From CAVTSA01 sp963790575 (GTDB lineage: Bacteria > Chloroflexota > Dormibacteria > Dormibacterales > Dormibacteraceae), in assembly GCA_963790575.1 (NCBI GenBank), contig CAWBPD010000001.1, positions 62,001-126,000 on the forward strand: a stretch of 64,000 nt of DNA, in the 5' to 3' direction. Shown here piece after piece: positions 9,134 through 20,200 of the stretch. The position numbers and the translations under genes were made by a program. The stretch's first letter is position 1. Each line of letters begins with the position of its first letter. The notes under the pieces are model-generated. The model did not search any database, had not been told where the DNA came from, and saw nothing but the letters and a program-made list of their open reading frames with translations.

Positions 9134-9580
9134 ATGAGGTTGTCCCACATCCCCCTCCGGCTCGCCACCGGCCTGTTCATCCTCAACTCCGGGCTCGGGA
9201 AGCGAGACCTCGATCCGGCGCACGCGGAGCGCCTCCACGGCTCGGCCAAAGGCGCCTACCCGCTCCTGGCCGACCTCGAACCAGGCCAGTTCGCCGACCT
9301 TCTTTCCAAGGGCGAGATCGCGCTCGGAGCCGGTCTGCTGGCACCGTTCGTCCCCTCCGGCCTGGCGGGCGCGGCCCTGGCCGTGTTCTCGGGCTCGCTG
9401 CTGGGCATGTACCTCCGCACCCCGGCGCTGCACAAGGAGGGCAGCGTCGCCCCCTCGCCGCAGGGCGTCGCCATCGCCAAGGACGTATGGATGTTCGGAA
9501 TCGGGCTGGCGCTGGTGATCGACGCGCTGACGCCCCGCCGGCGCCGGCGTCGGTACAATGTGCGTTCGCTGGCGCGGTAG
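9134..9580 (+). CDS. DoxX-like small membrane protein
   Basis: A 148-residue hydrophobic protein with about four membrane segments: LRLATGLFILNSGLG, GEIALGAGLLAPF, LAGAALAVFSGSLLGMYL and VWMFGIGLALVIDAL. It ends in an Arg-rich tail. The segment order and the soluble loop after the first span resemble DoxX/DUF4267-type proteins of unknown function. ATG 9134 is preferred over ATG 9125. The 3' end of the frame runs through the probable tRNA promoter and ends at a TAG 10 bases inside the next tRNA gene, so its mRNA 3' end must coincide with tRNA processing. Confidence 0.6.
   Translation: MRLSHIPLRLATGLFILNSGLGKRDLDPAHAERLHGSAKGAYPLLADLEPGQFADLLSKGEIALGAGLLAPFVPSGLAGAALAVFSGSLLGMYLRTPALHKEGSVAPSPQGVAIAKDVWMFGIGLALVIDALTPRRRRRRYNVRSLAR
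9554..9559 (+). promoter_or_regulatory. -10 element of the tRNA at 9571
   Basis: TACAAT lies 11 bp before the tRNA 5' end, inside the last codons of the preceding membrane-protein gene. Confidence 0.45.
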
Positions 9581-9647
9581 CTCAGGCGGTTAGAGCGACG
9601 GACTCATAACCCGTAGGTCGGTGGTTCGAGCCCACCTCGCGCCACCA
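9571..9647 (+). tRNA. tRNA with CAT anticodon (elongator Met, possibly Ile2), CCA encoded
   Basis: The acceptor stem GGCGCGG/TCGCGCC closes with a terminal G-U pair. The D stem is GCTC/GAGC, the anticodon loop CTCATAA and the T arm GGTGG-TTCGAGC-CCACC. CCA is encoded at 9645-9647. The anticodon stem ACGGA/CCCGT has an unusual A31 x C39 mismatch next to the loop. A CAT anticodon fits elongator Met, or Ile2 after lysidine modification. The next gene is tilS, the lysidine synthetase, which makes Ile2 worth considering, but neighbourhood alone is weak evidence. Confidence 0.9.
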
Positions 9648-9674
9648 ACAACCCCCCTCGCGGCGGTCGCTCAG

Positions 9675-10925
9675 GTGCCGCTGCCCGGAGTCCGGTTCGA
9701 GCCCGCGGCCGGTCCGGTGCTGGTGGCGCTGTCGGGGGGGCCCGACTCGACCGCCCTGCTGCTCTGGCTGTGCACGCACGGTGCCCAGGTGGTCGCGGCC
9801 CACTTCGACCACGCCCTGCGGCCCGAGTCGGCGATCGAGGCGGAGGAGGTGCGGGGGTTCTGCGCCGCGCTCGGGCTGGCTTGCCTGGTCGAGCGTCGAG
9901 CGGCGCCGATGCCCCCGGGGTCGCGGCAGGCCGCCGCCCGCGACCTCCGGCTGGCGTTTCTGGACCGTGCCGCCGACCGGGTGGATGCGGGCACCGTGGC
10001 GGTCGCGCACACGGCGGACGACGTAGTAGAGGGCGTCCTGCTCCACCTGCTGCGCGGCGCCGCCCTTCCTGGCCTCCGCGGGATGCCGCCGCGCCGGGGC
10101 CGCATCGTCCGTCCCTTCTGGGGCGTATGGCGCCGCGACATCGAGGCCTACCTCCGCGCGGCCGGGGTGACGCCGCTCCGCGATCCCTCCAACCAGGACC
10201 TCGAGCATTACGCCCGCGTGCGCGTACGCGCCCAGCTGCTACCCGCGCTCCGGTCGCGACTGCCCGGAGTGGACCTGAGGGTGTGGCGCGTGGCTCTACG
10301 CGCGGTGGCGTGGACCGAGGAGTTGGAGGCGGCCGCGCGCGAGTGCGGGCCCTGGCTGGAGCGCCTCATCGGGGCGACCCCGGCGGTCCGCGGCGAGGTC
10401 TACCGCCAGCTTCACGGGGACCTCCCCGCGCTCGACCGGCGGCAGCTCCAGGAGGTGGACCGGCTGGTGCTGCATGGCGCCACCGGCGACGGCCTTGACC
10501 TGCCGGCGGGGAGGCTGTGGCGGGATCGCGACCGGCTGGTGCTGGAGCCCGGTCCGCCCGTCCCGACCGTGCTCCCCCGCCCGCGCGTCCGCTGGTGTGA
10601 GGGCTGCGGGCTCGGCATCGCCGACGCCGTCCATCTCCGGCCCGGTGCCGGCCCGCCCGCCGTGCGGACCGTGCACCGCCGTCCGGGATTGCGGATGCGA
10701 CCGGCGGGCGGGCAGGGGACCCGGAAGCTCCAGGACCTGCTCGTCGATGCCGGGGTGCCCCGGCGCCACCGTGACGCGCTCGCTCTCCTCTGTGAGACGG
10801 GCGCGGCGGGCCGGCTGCTCTGGGTCCCCGGGGTGGCCCGCGCCGAGGCTCTCACGGTCCCCACCGCGCTGCCCGGATGGCATGTCAGCCTCGACCCAGA
10901 CCCCCGATCGGGGGCGGAGGAATGA
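9675..10925 (+). CDS. tilS: tRNA(Ile)-lysidine synthetase TilS
   Basis: TilS uses ATP and lysine to convert C34 of tRNA-Ile(CAU) to lysidine, changing decoding from AUG to AUA. The PP-loop motif SGGPDSTALL lies about 20 residues into the protein. It is followed by the AAHFDHALRPES block and later HTADDVVEGVLLHLLRG, all diagnostic of the N-terminal adenylation domain. A C-terminal TilS-type segment (GMRPAG-like, RKLQDLLVDAGVPRRHRD) is present. Start GTG 9675 was chosen because earlier in-frame starts fall inside the tRNA gene. The product is 416 residues. A 14-bp palindrome CCCCCGATCGGGGG lies in the last codons. Confidence 0.93.
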   Translation: MPLPGVRFEPAAGPVLVALSGGPDSTALLLWLCTHGAQVVAAHFDHALRPESAIEAEEVRGFCAALGLACLVERRAAPMPPGSRQAAARDLRLAFLDRAADRVDAGTVAVAHTADDVVEGVLLHLLRGAALPGLRGMPPRRGRIVRPFWGVWRRDIEAYLRAAGVTPLRDPSNQDLEHYARVRVRAQLLPALRSRLPGVDLRVWRVALRAVAWTEELEAAARECGPWLERLIGATPAVRGEVYRQLHGDLPALDRRQLQEVDRLVLHGATGDGLDLPAGRLWRDRDRLVLEPGPPVPTVLPRPRVRWCEGCGLGIADAVHLRPGAGPPAVRTVHRRPGLRMRPAGGQGTRKLQDLLVDAGVPRRHRDALALLCETGAAGRLLWVPGVARAEALTVPTALPGWHVSLDPDPRSGAEE

Positions 10926-10979
10926 CAAAAGGGTGATGGTAGTATCAAGGCTCATCACCACCCTCAGGAGCCTCAACCT

Positions 10980-12824
<1,845 letters not shown>

Positions 12825-13044
12825 GCACGCCGGGCGCCAGGACCAGGGAAGGCTTGCCGGCAAAGGGCCCCATTGACCGCAGTCGTCGCGGCTGCTGCCC
12901 GGCAAACGGCCCCTCCGGAAGTGGGTTCCAGGGGCCGGCGCGAACTGGCACGTCCGCAGGTGCTGGTATGCTTCTAACTTGTCGCGGTCTGCGCTTTTAC
13001 CGGCCGTCCGTGGCGCCACTAATTCCTAAGGGGGCTTACCTACT

Positions 13045-14199
13045 TTGTCCGACGACGCAGCGGTCATGACCGAAGAGCGCGACACTTCGGAAATGACCAT
13101 GGAGGACTTCCTCCGATCCGATGAGGACGCGTTCGGCACGCCCAAGCACGGTGACATCGTCGACGGTGTCGTGGTGCGGGTGGACGCCGACGAAGTCTTG
13201 GTCGACATTGGAGCGAAGGCTGAGGGAACCATATCCGGGAAGGAGCTGGGGTTCCGGGGCGACCCCGATACCGAGCTCTCCCCCGGCGACCGCCTGAAGG
13301 TCTTCGTCCTCCAGCCCGAGAACGACGAGGGCAACGTCGTCCTCAGTCTTCGTCGCGCCCGTGCCGAGACCACCTGGCTCGAGGCGGCGGAGAAGCAAGA
13401 GGCGGGAGAGACGCTGAACGCCGAGGTCCGCGAGCAGAACAAGGGTGGCCTGATCGTCAACGTCCTCGGCCTGCGCGGCTTCCTGCCCTCATCGCAGGTC
13501 GGGCGCCTGTTCGCCAGCAATCTGGAGGCCCTCGTCGGAGAGCGGATCCCGGTCAAGATCCTGGAGGTCAACCGGAAGCGCAACCGGCTCATCGTGAGCC
13601 AGAAGGCGGCCGAGGACGAGGATCGCGCCAAGCGGCGTGAGGACCTGTTCCAGCATCTCCAGGTCGGCGACGTGGTCACCGGTGCCGTGTCCGGCCTGAC
13701 CAGCTACGGAGCTTTCGTCGACATCGGCGGCGCCGACGGGCTGATCCACATCTCGGAGCTGAGCTGGGATCGCGTCAGCAAGGTTACCGATGTGTTGACT
13801 CTGGGCCAGGAGGTCGAGGTCAAGGTGATCAAGCTCGACCACGAAAACAACCGCATCTCGCTGTCGCTGCGCCAGCTCCAGCAGGACCCCTGGGACGTGC
13901 TGGTCCAGACGGTTCCGGTCGGCTCGGTGATCGACGCCGTGGTCACGAAGACCAAGAAATACGGCGCCTTCCTCCAGGTCCGGCCGGGCATCGAGGGCCT
14001 GCTCCACATCTCGGAGCTGAGCTGGGACCACGTCGAAAAGACGGAGGATCTCCTCAAGGTCGGCGACCAGGTGCAGGTGAAGGTGATCGGCGTCGACACC
14101 GCGCGGAGACGGGTCTCCCTGAGCCTCAAGCAGCTGACCTCGGGGCCGGGCTACCGCCGCTCGCGCAACGAGATGGGCGACCGCTGGGACTTCGGCTAG
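13045..14199 (+). CDS. rpsA: 30S ribosomal protein S1
   Basis: RNA-binding protein that helps mRNA dock on the 30S subunit. The 384-residue product has four S1 OB-fold repeats. The last two are very alike, each with a YGAF(V/L) core and an HISELSWD(R/H)V segment followed by the KVI-x-(L/V)D turn. Four repeats is the usual number in high-GC Gram-positives, compared with six in proteobacteria. TTG 13045 was chosen because AAGGGGG lies 10 bp upstream; ATG 13066 is the alternative. The 220-bp gap after ftsH shows no other gene. A strong intrinsic terminator follows. Confidence 0.93.
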   Translation: MSDDAAVMTEERDTSEMTMEDFLRSDEDAFGTPKHGDIVDGVVVRVDADEVLVDIGAKAEGTISGKELGFRGDPDTELSPGDRLKVFVLQPENDEGNVVLSLRRARAETTWLEAAEKQEAGETLNAEVREQNKGGLIVNVLGLRGFLPSSQVGRLFASNLEALVGERIPVKILEVNRKRNRLIVSQKAAEDEDRAKRREDLFQHLQVGDVVTGAVSGLTSYGAFVDIGGADGLIHISELSWDRVSKVTDVLTLGQEVEVKVIKLDHENNRISLSLRQLQQDPWDVLVQTVPVGSVIDAVVTKTKKYGAFLQVRPGIEGLLHISELSWDHVEKTEDLLKVGDQVQVKVIGVDTARRRVSLSLKQLTSGPGYRRSRNEMGDRWDFG

Positions 14200-14213
14200 A
14201 CCACGATCGAACC

Positions 14214-14249
14214 AAAGGGCGCGGCCTGCGGGCCGCGCCCTTTCGTTTT
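14214..14249 (+). terminator. Rho-independent terminator of rpsA
   Basis: A perfect 13-bp inverted repeat (AAAGGGCGCGGCC / GGCCGCGCCCTTT) with a 4-base loop TGCG is followed by CGTTTT. It begins 14 bp after the rpsA stop. This is the clearest terminator in the window. Confidence 0.92.
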
Positions 14250-14394
14250 ACCGTCCAACGTCAGGTCGACATGCGGTCACCGATCCCGCGAGTATGTGCC
14301 AGTGCCCCGCTGGTACGATAGCCAGCATTCGGATGGTATTCCAGAGAACCGATCACAACGCTCGGGACCGAGGCGTAGCCATGAGGAGGTGGTC

Positions 14395-14793
14395 GTGACG
14401 GCCGCCAAGAACGATCAAGCCGCCCGCGACAACGACGGCGAGTCGCCGGCGCCGACCGTCAAGGGGCGGCCCACCGATCCGGTGGCGATCGGGTTGGACA
14501 CCCCGCTCTACACGCTGAGCGTGGCCGCGGAGCTGCTGGATACGCATTCCCGGACGCTGATGATGTATGAGCATCTGGGGCTGATCAAACCGCGCAGGAC
14601 CCCGACCAACCGGCGCCGGTACACGCAGCGCGACCTGCTCAAGCTCCGCGCGATCCAGACGCTGACCCGGCAGCACGGTGTCAACCTGGCCGGTGCCCGC
14701 TACATCCTGCCCATGCTGAAGACGCTCCGCGAGGCCGAGCTGGCTGCTCCGGAGGCGCTGTCGGACGTGGACGTCGCCGAACTCGACGTCTGA
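14395..14793 (+). CDS. MerR-family regulator, HspR-like
   Basis: A 132-residue DNA-binding protein. After a disordered, charged N-terminus of about 35 residues comes YTLSVAAELLDTHSRTLMMYE, the MerR helix-turn-helix. Next come the wing GLIKPRRT and RRRYTQRDL, then QTLTRQHGVNLAGARYIL, very close to the HspR signature (GVNLAG). HspR represses chaperone operons at HAIR sites; no dnaK or clpB gene is in view, so the target is unknown. GTG 14395 was chosen because AGGAGG ends 5 bp upstream. The segment after the HTH is too short for a ligand-binding MerR. Confidence 0.8.
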   Translation: MTAAKNDQAARDNDGESPAPTVKGRPTDPVAIGLDTPLYTLSVAAELLDTHSRTLMMYEHLGLIKPRRTPTNRRRYTQRDLLKLRAIQTLTRQHGVNLAGARYILPMLKTLREAELAAPEALSDVDVAELDV

Positions 14794-14884
14794 CCGCCCG
14801 ACACGCTCGCACCCGTAACCAGCCGGGGGCGCGCGCGTTAGCACACTTGTCTTGGGTGGGGGAAACTACACTGAGCCAGGTGTG

Positions 14885-15235
14885 ATGCAGAGCGAAGAAC
14901 TGCTCCAACGAAGCCGCCGCCTGGCTGAGGAGCAGGCCGGCGTGCTGGGTGGTGAGCTCCCGGCTGCTCACCTGCAGGCGGGGGAGGACGTGGAGAGCCC
15001 CTACCTGGAAGACGCGGAGCACTGGGTGTCCGTGTATCAGGAGCTGGTGCAGTTCAAGCGGGACCTGCTGCGCGAGATCGACGAGCACGTGGTCGACGCC
15101 GACCATGTGCAGTCGGAGCAGGAGATGGGACGCGACCGCCGCGCCGCGGCGCTCGAGCTGGAGCGCATCCAGCTGCATCTCGACTACTGGGTTGGGCGGC
15201 AAGACGAGCTGCGCGGGCACCACGTCGCCGGCTAG
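14885..15235 (+). CDS. Small conserved-type coiled-coil protein, function unknown
   Basis: A 116-residue acidic, largely helical protein (MQSEELLQRSRRLAEEQ..., then LVQFKRDLLREIDEHVVDAD), with no signal peptide, membrane span or Cys pair. Heptad-like Leu/Val spacing suggests a coiled coil. ATG 14885 follows an in-frame GTG directly; the intergenic distance from the MerR gene is about 90 bp. It is convergent with the formate dehydrogenase operon. The 81-bp gap between them carries partly complementary arms TTCCCGG...CCGGGAA that may end transcription from both sides. I do not recognise the family. Confidence 0.55.
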   Translation: MQSEELLQRSRRLAEEQAGVLGGELPAAHLQAGEDVESPYLEDAEHWVSVYQELVQFKRDLLREIDEHVVDADHVQSEQEMGRDRRAAALELERIQLHLDYWVGRQDELRGHHVAG

Positions 15236-15316
15236 GTCGCGACGCCGCCGTTTCCCGGGAATGCCGCGCTAAAACGCGTCCGGTAGGCCCGGTCTGCCGG
15301 GAAGCGGCCGCCTGAG

Positions 15317-16396
15317 TCAGCCGGTGGACGAGGCCCCGGTACCCCGCCTGCCTGCCGCCTGGCCCCGTTTGACTCGCTGCCGCTGCGGTTCCACCGTGTA
15401 CCGGGGGTCCCGCGCCGACGCCATCCCCGCCTCGAAGACCCCGAACCGCAGACAGGCCGAGCCGACGAGGAGGGCCGCTCCCGCCACCGCCGCGCCCGCC
15501 CGGCTCCGTTTCGCGAACACCGCCGACGCCACCGCGCCTCCCGCCGTCAGACCTCCGGCGATCTTCATCAGCCTTCCGGCGCGACCCTTGCCGTAGGCCT
15601 CGCCGCTGAGCCCTGTGCCGCGCTCGGTGAGCTGACTGAGCGCCACCTCCGCGAGGCCGGCGACAGCGCCCAGGCGGCGCACGGGCGCCGACTCGTGGCG
15701 CGGCGCGCTCAGCAACCCCAGGCCTGCGGCGGCGGATGCACCCGAGGCTACGAAGAGGAAGGGCAGGGTTCGGCGGGCGTCGTGCCACGCGGGGACCGCG
15801 GTGTTGGAGAACAGCACGCCGGTGTAGGCGCCGACCGCAGGCCCGAGCGCCGCCGCGCCCGCGGTTCCGGCCGCGCCCGCCACTGGCAGCAGTCCCGTTA
15901 TGTCGCTCGCGGCGGCCGTGAAGGCGGCGGGCGCGAAGGCGGTCAGCAGCCAGGTGCCGATGTTCATCGGCGAGGTCGGCTTGACGACCCGGAGCATGTT
16001 GAGGAATCGGGACGGCCGGCCAAGGTCGTGGATCAGCGCCACCAGCGAGAGCGCAATGCCTCCCGCGGCGCCGATCTTGCTGGCCCGGGCCAGCACCGGC
16101 CGCCCGCTGGCGTGGGCCCCGGCGGCGACGACGGAGGCGGCGCCGGCGAGCCCGCCCAGGAAAAGGTAGCCAGGGATGTCAGGGACGGTCCACACGGGTG
16201 GGTTCAGGATCGGTTGACCGTAGTAGGAGGAGAAGGTGGCCTCCGGCACCATCATCTCCTCTCTCTGGCGCCGTCCCCGCATCTGACCGCGCGCGCCGCG
16301 CACGTTGACGCCGGTGGTCGCTTCGCGGCCTGGGCGTACGTTCCGGACACCTTCACGTGTCACCTGATCGGTGCTCCCACCGCCCGGCTCGCTCAT
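15317..16396 (-). CDS. NrfD-family membrane anchor of formate dehydrogenase
   Basis: A 359-residue integral membrane protein of the NrfD/PsrC group, which anchors molybdopterin oxidoreductases and passes electrons to quinone. An extended hydrophilic N-terminus (about 50 residues) precedes ATFSSYYGQPILNPPVWTVPDIPGYLF-type sequence, then about eight hydrophobic segments. A motif HDLGRPSRFLNMLRVVKPTSPM lies near residue 115, typical of NrfD proteins where the conserved polar residues line the quinone site. The ATG overlaps the stop of the FeS subunit gene as ATGA. It is the last gene of the operon. No haem-binding cytochrome subunit is visible. Confidence 0.85.
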   Translation of the reverse strand: MSEPGGGSTDQVTREGVRNVRPGREATTGVNVRGARGQMRGRRQREEMMVPEATFSSYYGQPILNPPVWTVPDIPGYLFLGGLAGAASVVAAGAHASGRPVLARASKIGAAGGIALSLVALIHDLGRPSRFLNMLRVVKPTSPMNIGTWLLTAFAPAAFTAAASDITGLLPVAGAAGTAGAAALGPAVGAYTGVLFSNTAVPAWHDARRTLPFLFVASGASAAAGLGLLSAPRHESAPVRRLGAVAGLAEVALSQLTERGTGLSGEAYGKGRAGRLMKIAGGLTAGGAVASAVFAKRSRAGAAVAGAALLVGSACLRFGVFEAGMASARDPRYTVEPQRQRVKRGQAAGRRGTGASSTG

Positions 16397-17265
16397 CGCC
16401 GTCCCCCCAGAAACAGGGCCGCGATCCCGAGCGCCATGCCCGCAGCCGCCACCGCCGCTCGCCGCCAGGACGCGGGCAGGTCCCGGGTGGTGGCGACCGG
16501 GTCTGGCGGCAGTCCGTAGGTCTCGGGACGGTCGAGCAGGAGGAAGAAGGCGCCGTTCCCGCCCACGCCGTCCTGACTGTCGTGGCCATAGAGCTGGGCA
16601 TCCGTGACCCCCGCCTCCTGCAGCTGCCGCAGCCGCACCTCGCCGCGTTCCCGGAGCTCGTCGAGCGGCCCGAACTGGATCGACTCGGTCGGACAGGCTT
16701 TGGCGCAGGCCGGCTCCTCGCCCACCTTGAGGCGGTCGTAGCAGAGGGTGCACTTGAAGACGCGGCCGTCCTCCTGCCGCTGGTCGATCACGCCGTAGGG
16801 GCAGGCGGGAACGCAGTAGCCGCAGCCGTTGCAGACGTCCTCCTGCACGACGACGGTCCCGAACTCGGTCCGGAACAGCGCGCCCGTCGGGCAGACGTCG
16901 AGGCAGGGCGCCTCGGTGCAGTGCTTGCACACGTCCGACGCCATCAGCCACCGCAGCCCGCCCCCCTCCGCTGGTGCTTCACCCCCGGAGACCTGCTGCG
17001 CCAGCGGCTTGCGCTGCTCGATGAAGGCGACGTGCCTCCAGGTGTCCGCGCCCAGCCCCTGGGTGTTGTCGAAGGACATGCCGGTCAGCTTTAGGCCGTC
17101 CTCGGGGATCCGGTTCCACTCCTTGCACGCCACCTCGCAGGCCTTGCAGCCGATGCAGACTGAGGTGTCGGTGAAGAACCCCATCCGCGGTGGTGGGTTG
17201 CGGTGCCCGCTTGCCTCGGCGGGGCGGGGTCCGTTGGCGAAGATGTCCTGCCGGTGCTGGCTCAT
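16393..17265 (-). CDS. fdhB: Formate dehydrogenase iron-sulfur subunit (four 4Fe-4S)
   Basis: A 290-residue ferredoxin-like subunit that relays electrons from the catalytic subunit to the membrane anchor. Four cysteine clusters are readable: CIGCKACEVAC, CKHCTEAPCLDVC, CNGCGYCVPAC, and the split CTLCYDRL...CAKAC. A single hydrophobic C-terminal helix (about residues 265-287) resembles the anchor of FdnH-type subunits. Its start overlaps the catalytic-subunit stop, and its stop overlaps the NrfD start, each as ATGA. Confidence 0.93.
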   Translation of the reverse strand: MSQHRQDIFANGPRPAEASGHRNPPPRMGFFTDTSVCIGCKACEVACKEWNRIPEDGLKLTGMSFDNTQGLGADTWRHVAFIEQRKPLAQQVSGGEAPAEGGGLRWLMASDVCKHCTEAPCLDVCPTGALFRTEFGTVVVQEDVCNGCGYCVPACPYGVIDQRQEDGRVFKCTLCYDRLKVGEEPACAKACPTESIQFGPLDELRERGEVRLRQLQEAGVTDAQLYGHDSQDGVGGNGAFFLLLDRPETYGLPPDPVATTRDLPASWRRAAVAAAGMALGIAALFLGGRR

Positions 17266-20200
17266 CGTGCCACCTCACGCCCGGTGTCAGCGGTGATGCC
17301 GGCGCGCTGCCGGTAGGCCTCGACGAGCTGCTCGCGTTCCGGACCGCGTGGCCGCCGCCCAGGCCGGATGTCGACGGTGAGGGCCTTCACCTCTTGGATG
17401 TGCACGTTGGGATCGAGCGCCACCGAGGTCAGCTCGTTGACGGCGTCGCCGGTGGTGTACCCGTTGGGCCCCCAGTGGAACGGGAGCCCGATCTGATGGA
17501 TGACCCGGCCGCCGGCCCGGATCGGAGCCATCCGGTCCGTGACCAGCACCCGCGCCTCGATCGCGTTGCGGGCGCTGATGATGGTGGCCCAGCCGAGGTG
17601 CTCGAGGCCGCGCTCGCGGGCCAGCTCGGGGGAGATCTCGCAGAAGAACTCCGGCTGCAGCTCGGCCAGGTACGGCGACCAGCGGCTCATGCCGCCGGCG
17701 GTGAACTGCTCCGTCAGCCGGTAGGTGGTCGCCACGTAGGGGTAGACCTCCCCGCCGGGCTCGCCGCCGCTCGGCTGATAGCGGTTGAGGTCGTGTGAGA
17801 ACAACTGCCGGACCGGATTCCGCCGCTGGCTGTAGAGCGCGTTGGGGAGGGGCGACTCCTCGGGCTCGTAGTGGGTGGGGAGTGGACCGTCGGTGAGGCC
17901 CGCCGGCACGTACAACCAGCCCCGGCCGTCGGCCTGCATGATGAAGGCGTCGGTGCCGGACAGCGCTTCGGGCCCGCGCGCGCCTTCCGGGGGCTGGAAG
18001 TCGGGTGCTTTCTGAGGTGGGAAGTCGGGCACGTCGTGGCCCGTCCACTTGCCCTCCTTGGCGTCCCACCAGATCAACGACTTACGCTCGCTCCAGGGCT
18101 TGCCATCGGGGGCCGCCGAGACGCGGTTGTAGAGGATGTGGCGGTTGGCGGGCCAGGTCCAGGCCCACTCCGGTCCCAACCAGTTCTGTTCCCGCCAGGA
18201 CTTCCGGCGCGCGGCTTGGTTGACCCCGTCGGCGTAAACCCCGCAGTAGATCCAGCAGCCACAGACGGTGGAGCCGTCGCCCTTCAGTTCCTCGTAGCTG
18301 GAGAGGGGCTTTCCGTCCTGGTCCCACCCGCTCATCTCCGCCAGCACCGCCTCGGCACTGGGCTCTGCGATCGGCCCCTCGGTGGGGTACTCCCAGCGCA
18401 GGTCCAGGATCGGGCGGTCCATCTCGTCCTGCGAGCCGCTCAGGCGCTCTCTGATCTTGAGCCCCAGGTGGTACATGAACCAGAGGTCGCTGCGCGCGTC
18501 GCCCTCCGGCTCCTGCGCCTCGAAGTGCCACTGGAGCAGGCGGTTGGTGTTGGTGAAGCTGCCGTTTTTCTCGGTGTGGGCGGCAGCCGGGAAGAAGAAG
18601 ACCTCGGTCGCGATGTTCTCGGTGCGCATCTCGCCGCTCTCGATCTCGGGGCCGTCTTTCCACCAGGTGGCCGACTCGATGAGGGAGAAGTCGCGGACCA
18701 CCAGCCAGTCCAGGTTCGCCATCCCGAACCGCTGCAGCCGGGTATTGGCCGACCCGACGGCAGGGTTCTCACCCATCAGGAAGAATCCTTTGCAGGTCCC
18801 CGCCACCTGCGCCAGCGCCGTGTCGTACGTTCCGTGACTGCCCGTGAGGCGGGGAATGTAGTCAAAGCAGTAGTCGTTCTCCCCCGTCGCCGCGTCGCCC
18901 CAGTACGCCTTGAGGAGGCTGACCAGGTAGGCGCGCATGTTCGCCCAGTAACCCTTCTCGGTCTCCTCTCCCCGCACGTAGTCCTCGAGCGATTCGTGCG
19001 ACTGCGCGTGGGGCATGGGGAGGTAGCCGGGCAGCAGGTTGAAAAGCGTGGCGGTGTCGGTGGAGCCCTGGATGCTGGCGTGGCCACGCAGCGCCTGGAT
19101 TCCACCGCCGGGCCGACCGATGTTCCCGAGCAGGAGCTGCAGCACGGAGGCGGCGCGGATGTACTGCGCGCCCACCGTGTGCTGCGTCCACCCCACCGCG
19201 TACACGAAGGCGCTGGTGCGATCGGGTCCGGAGCTGTCGGCCAGGATCTGACAGATCTGCTCGAAGAGCTGGGTCGGGATGCCGCAGATCTCGTGTACGG
19301 CCTCGGAGGTGTAGCGAGCGTAGTGGCGCTTTAGGATCTGGAACACGCAGCGCTCGTGCTGCAGCGTGGGGTCCGTCTCCGGCGTTCCGCGCATGGCCGC
19401 CCCACCCGACCCGTGCGACTCCGAGTGCCCGGCCTGGATGGTCTTCCGGGTCTGCTCGCGCTCGCCGGCGGCGGACTGCACCTCCATCCCCTGGTACTGC
19501 CAGGTGGAGGTGTCGTAGTGACCGGACTCCGCGTCCAGGCCGCTGAAGAGCCCGTCACCGTCCTCGGTGTCGCTGAACTCTTCCTTCACGATGGTGGCCG
19601 CGTTGGTGTAGTGGAGGACGTACTCCTTGAACCAGCGGTCGTGGGTCAGGACCCAGTTGATGATGCCGCCCAGGAACGCGATGTCGGTCCCGGCGCGGAT
19701 GGGCACGAAGATGTCGGCGAGGGCGCTGGTACGGCTGAAACGGGGGTCGACGTGGATCACCGTGGCCCCCCGTGCCTTCGCCTCCATCACCCACTGAAAG
19801 CCGACCGGGTGGGCCTCGGCGAAGTTGGAACCCTCGATCATGATGCAGTCAGAGTGCTGCAGGTCCTGCATGCAGGTGGTGGCGCCGCCCCGCCCGAACG
19901 AGGTGCCGAGGCCCGCGACCGTGGAGCTGTGGCACACGCGGGCCTGGTTCTCCACTTGCACCACGCCGAGCGCGGTGTGCAGCTTCTTGATCAGGTAGTT
20001 CTCTTCGTTGTCCAGCGTGGCGCCGCCCAGGCTGGCGATGCCCAGCGTGCGCCGTACCCTGTGGCCGTCCTGCTCCCAAGCCCAATTCTGACGTCGGGTC
20101 TCGATCACACGATCGGCCACCATGCCCATCGCGGTGTCGAGATCGAGACGTTCCCACTCAGTGCCGTGGGGACGGCGGTAGAGAACCGAGTGCTCCCGCG

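Noticed and set aside
9621..9674. Earlier in-frame start for tilS
   Set aside because: It lies inside the tRNA gene; GTG 9675 gives the normal TilS N-terminus.
15317..16951. Long single frame that would fuse sequence to the NrfD protein
   Set aside because: The part upstream of 16396 is the shifted frame of the iron-sulfur subunit; the ATGA overlap at 16396 gives a normal NrfD length.
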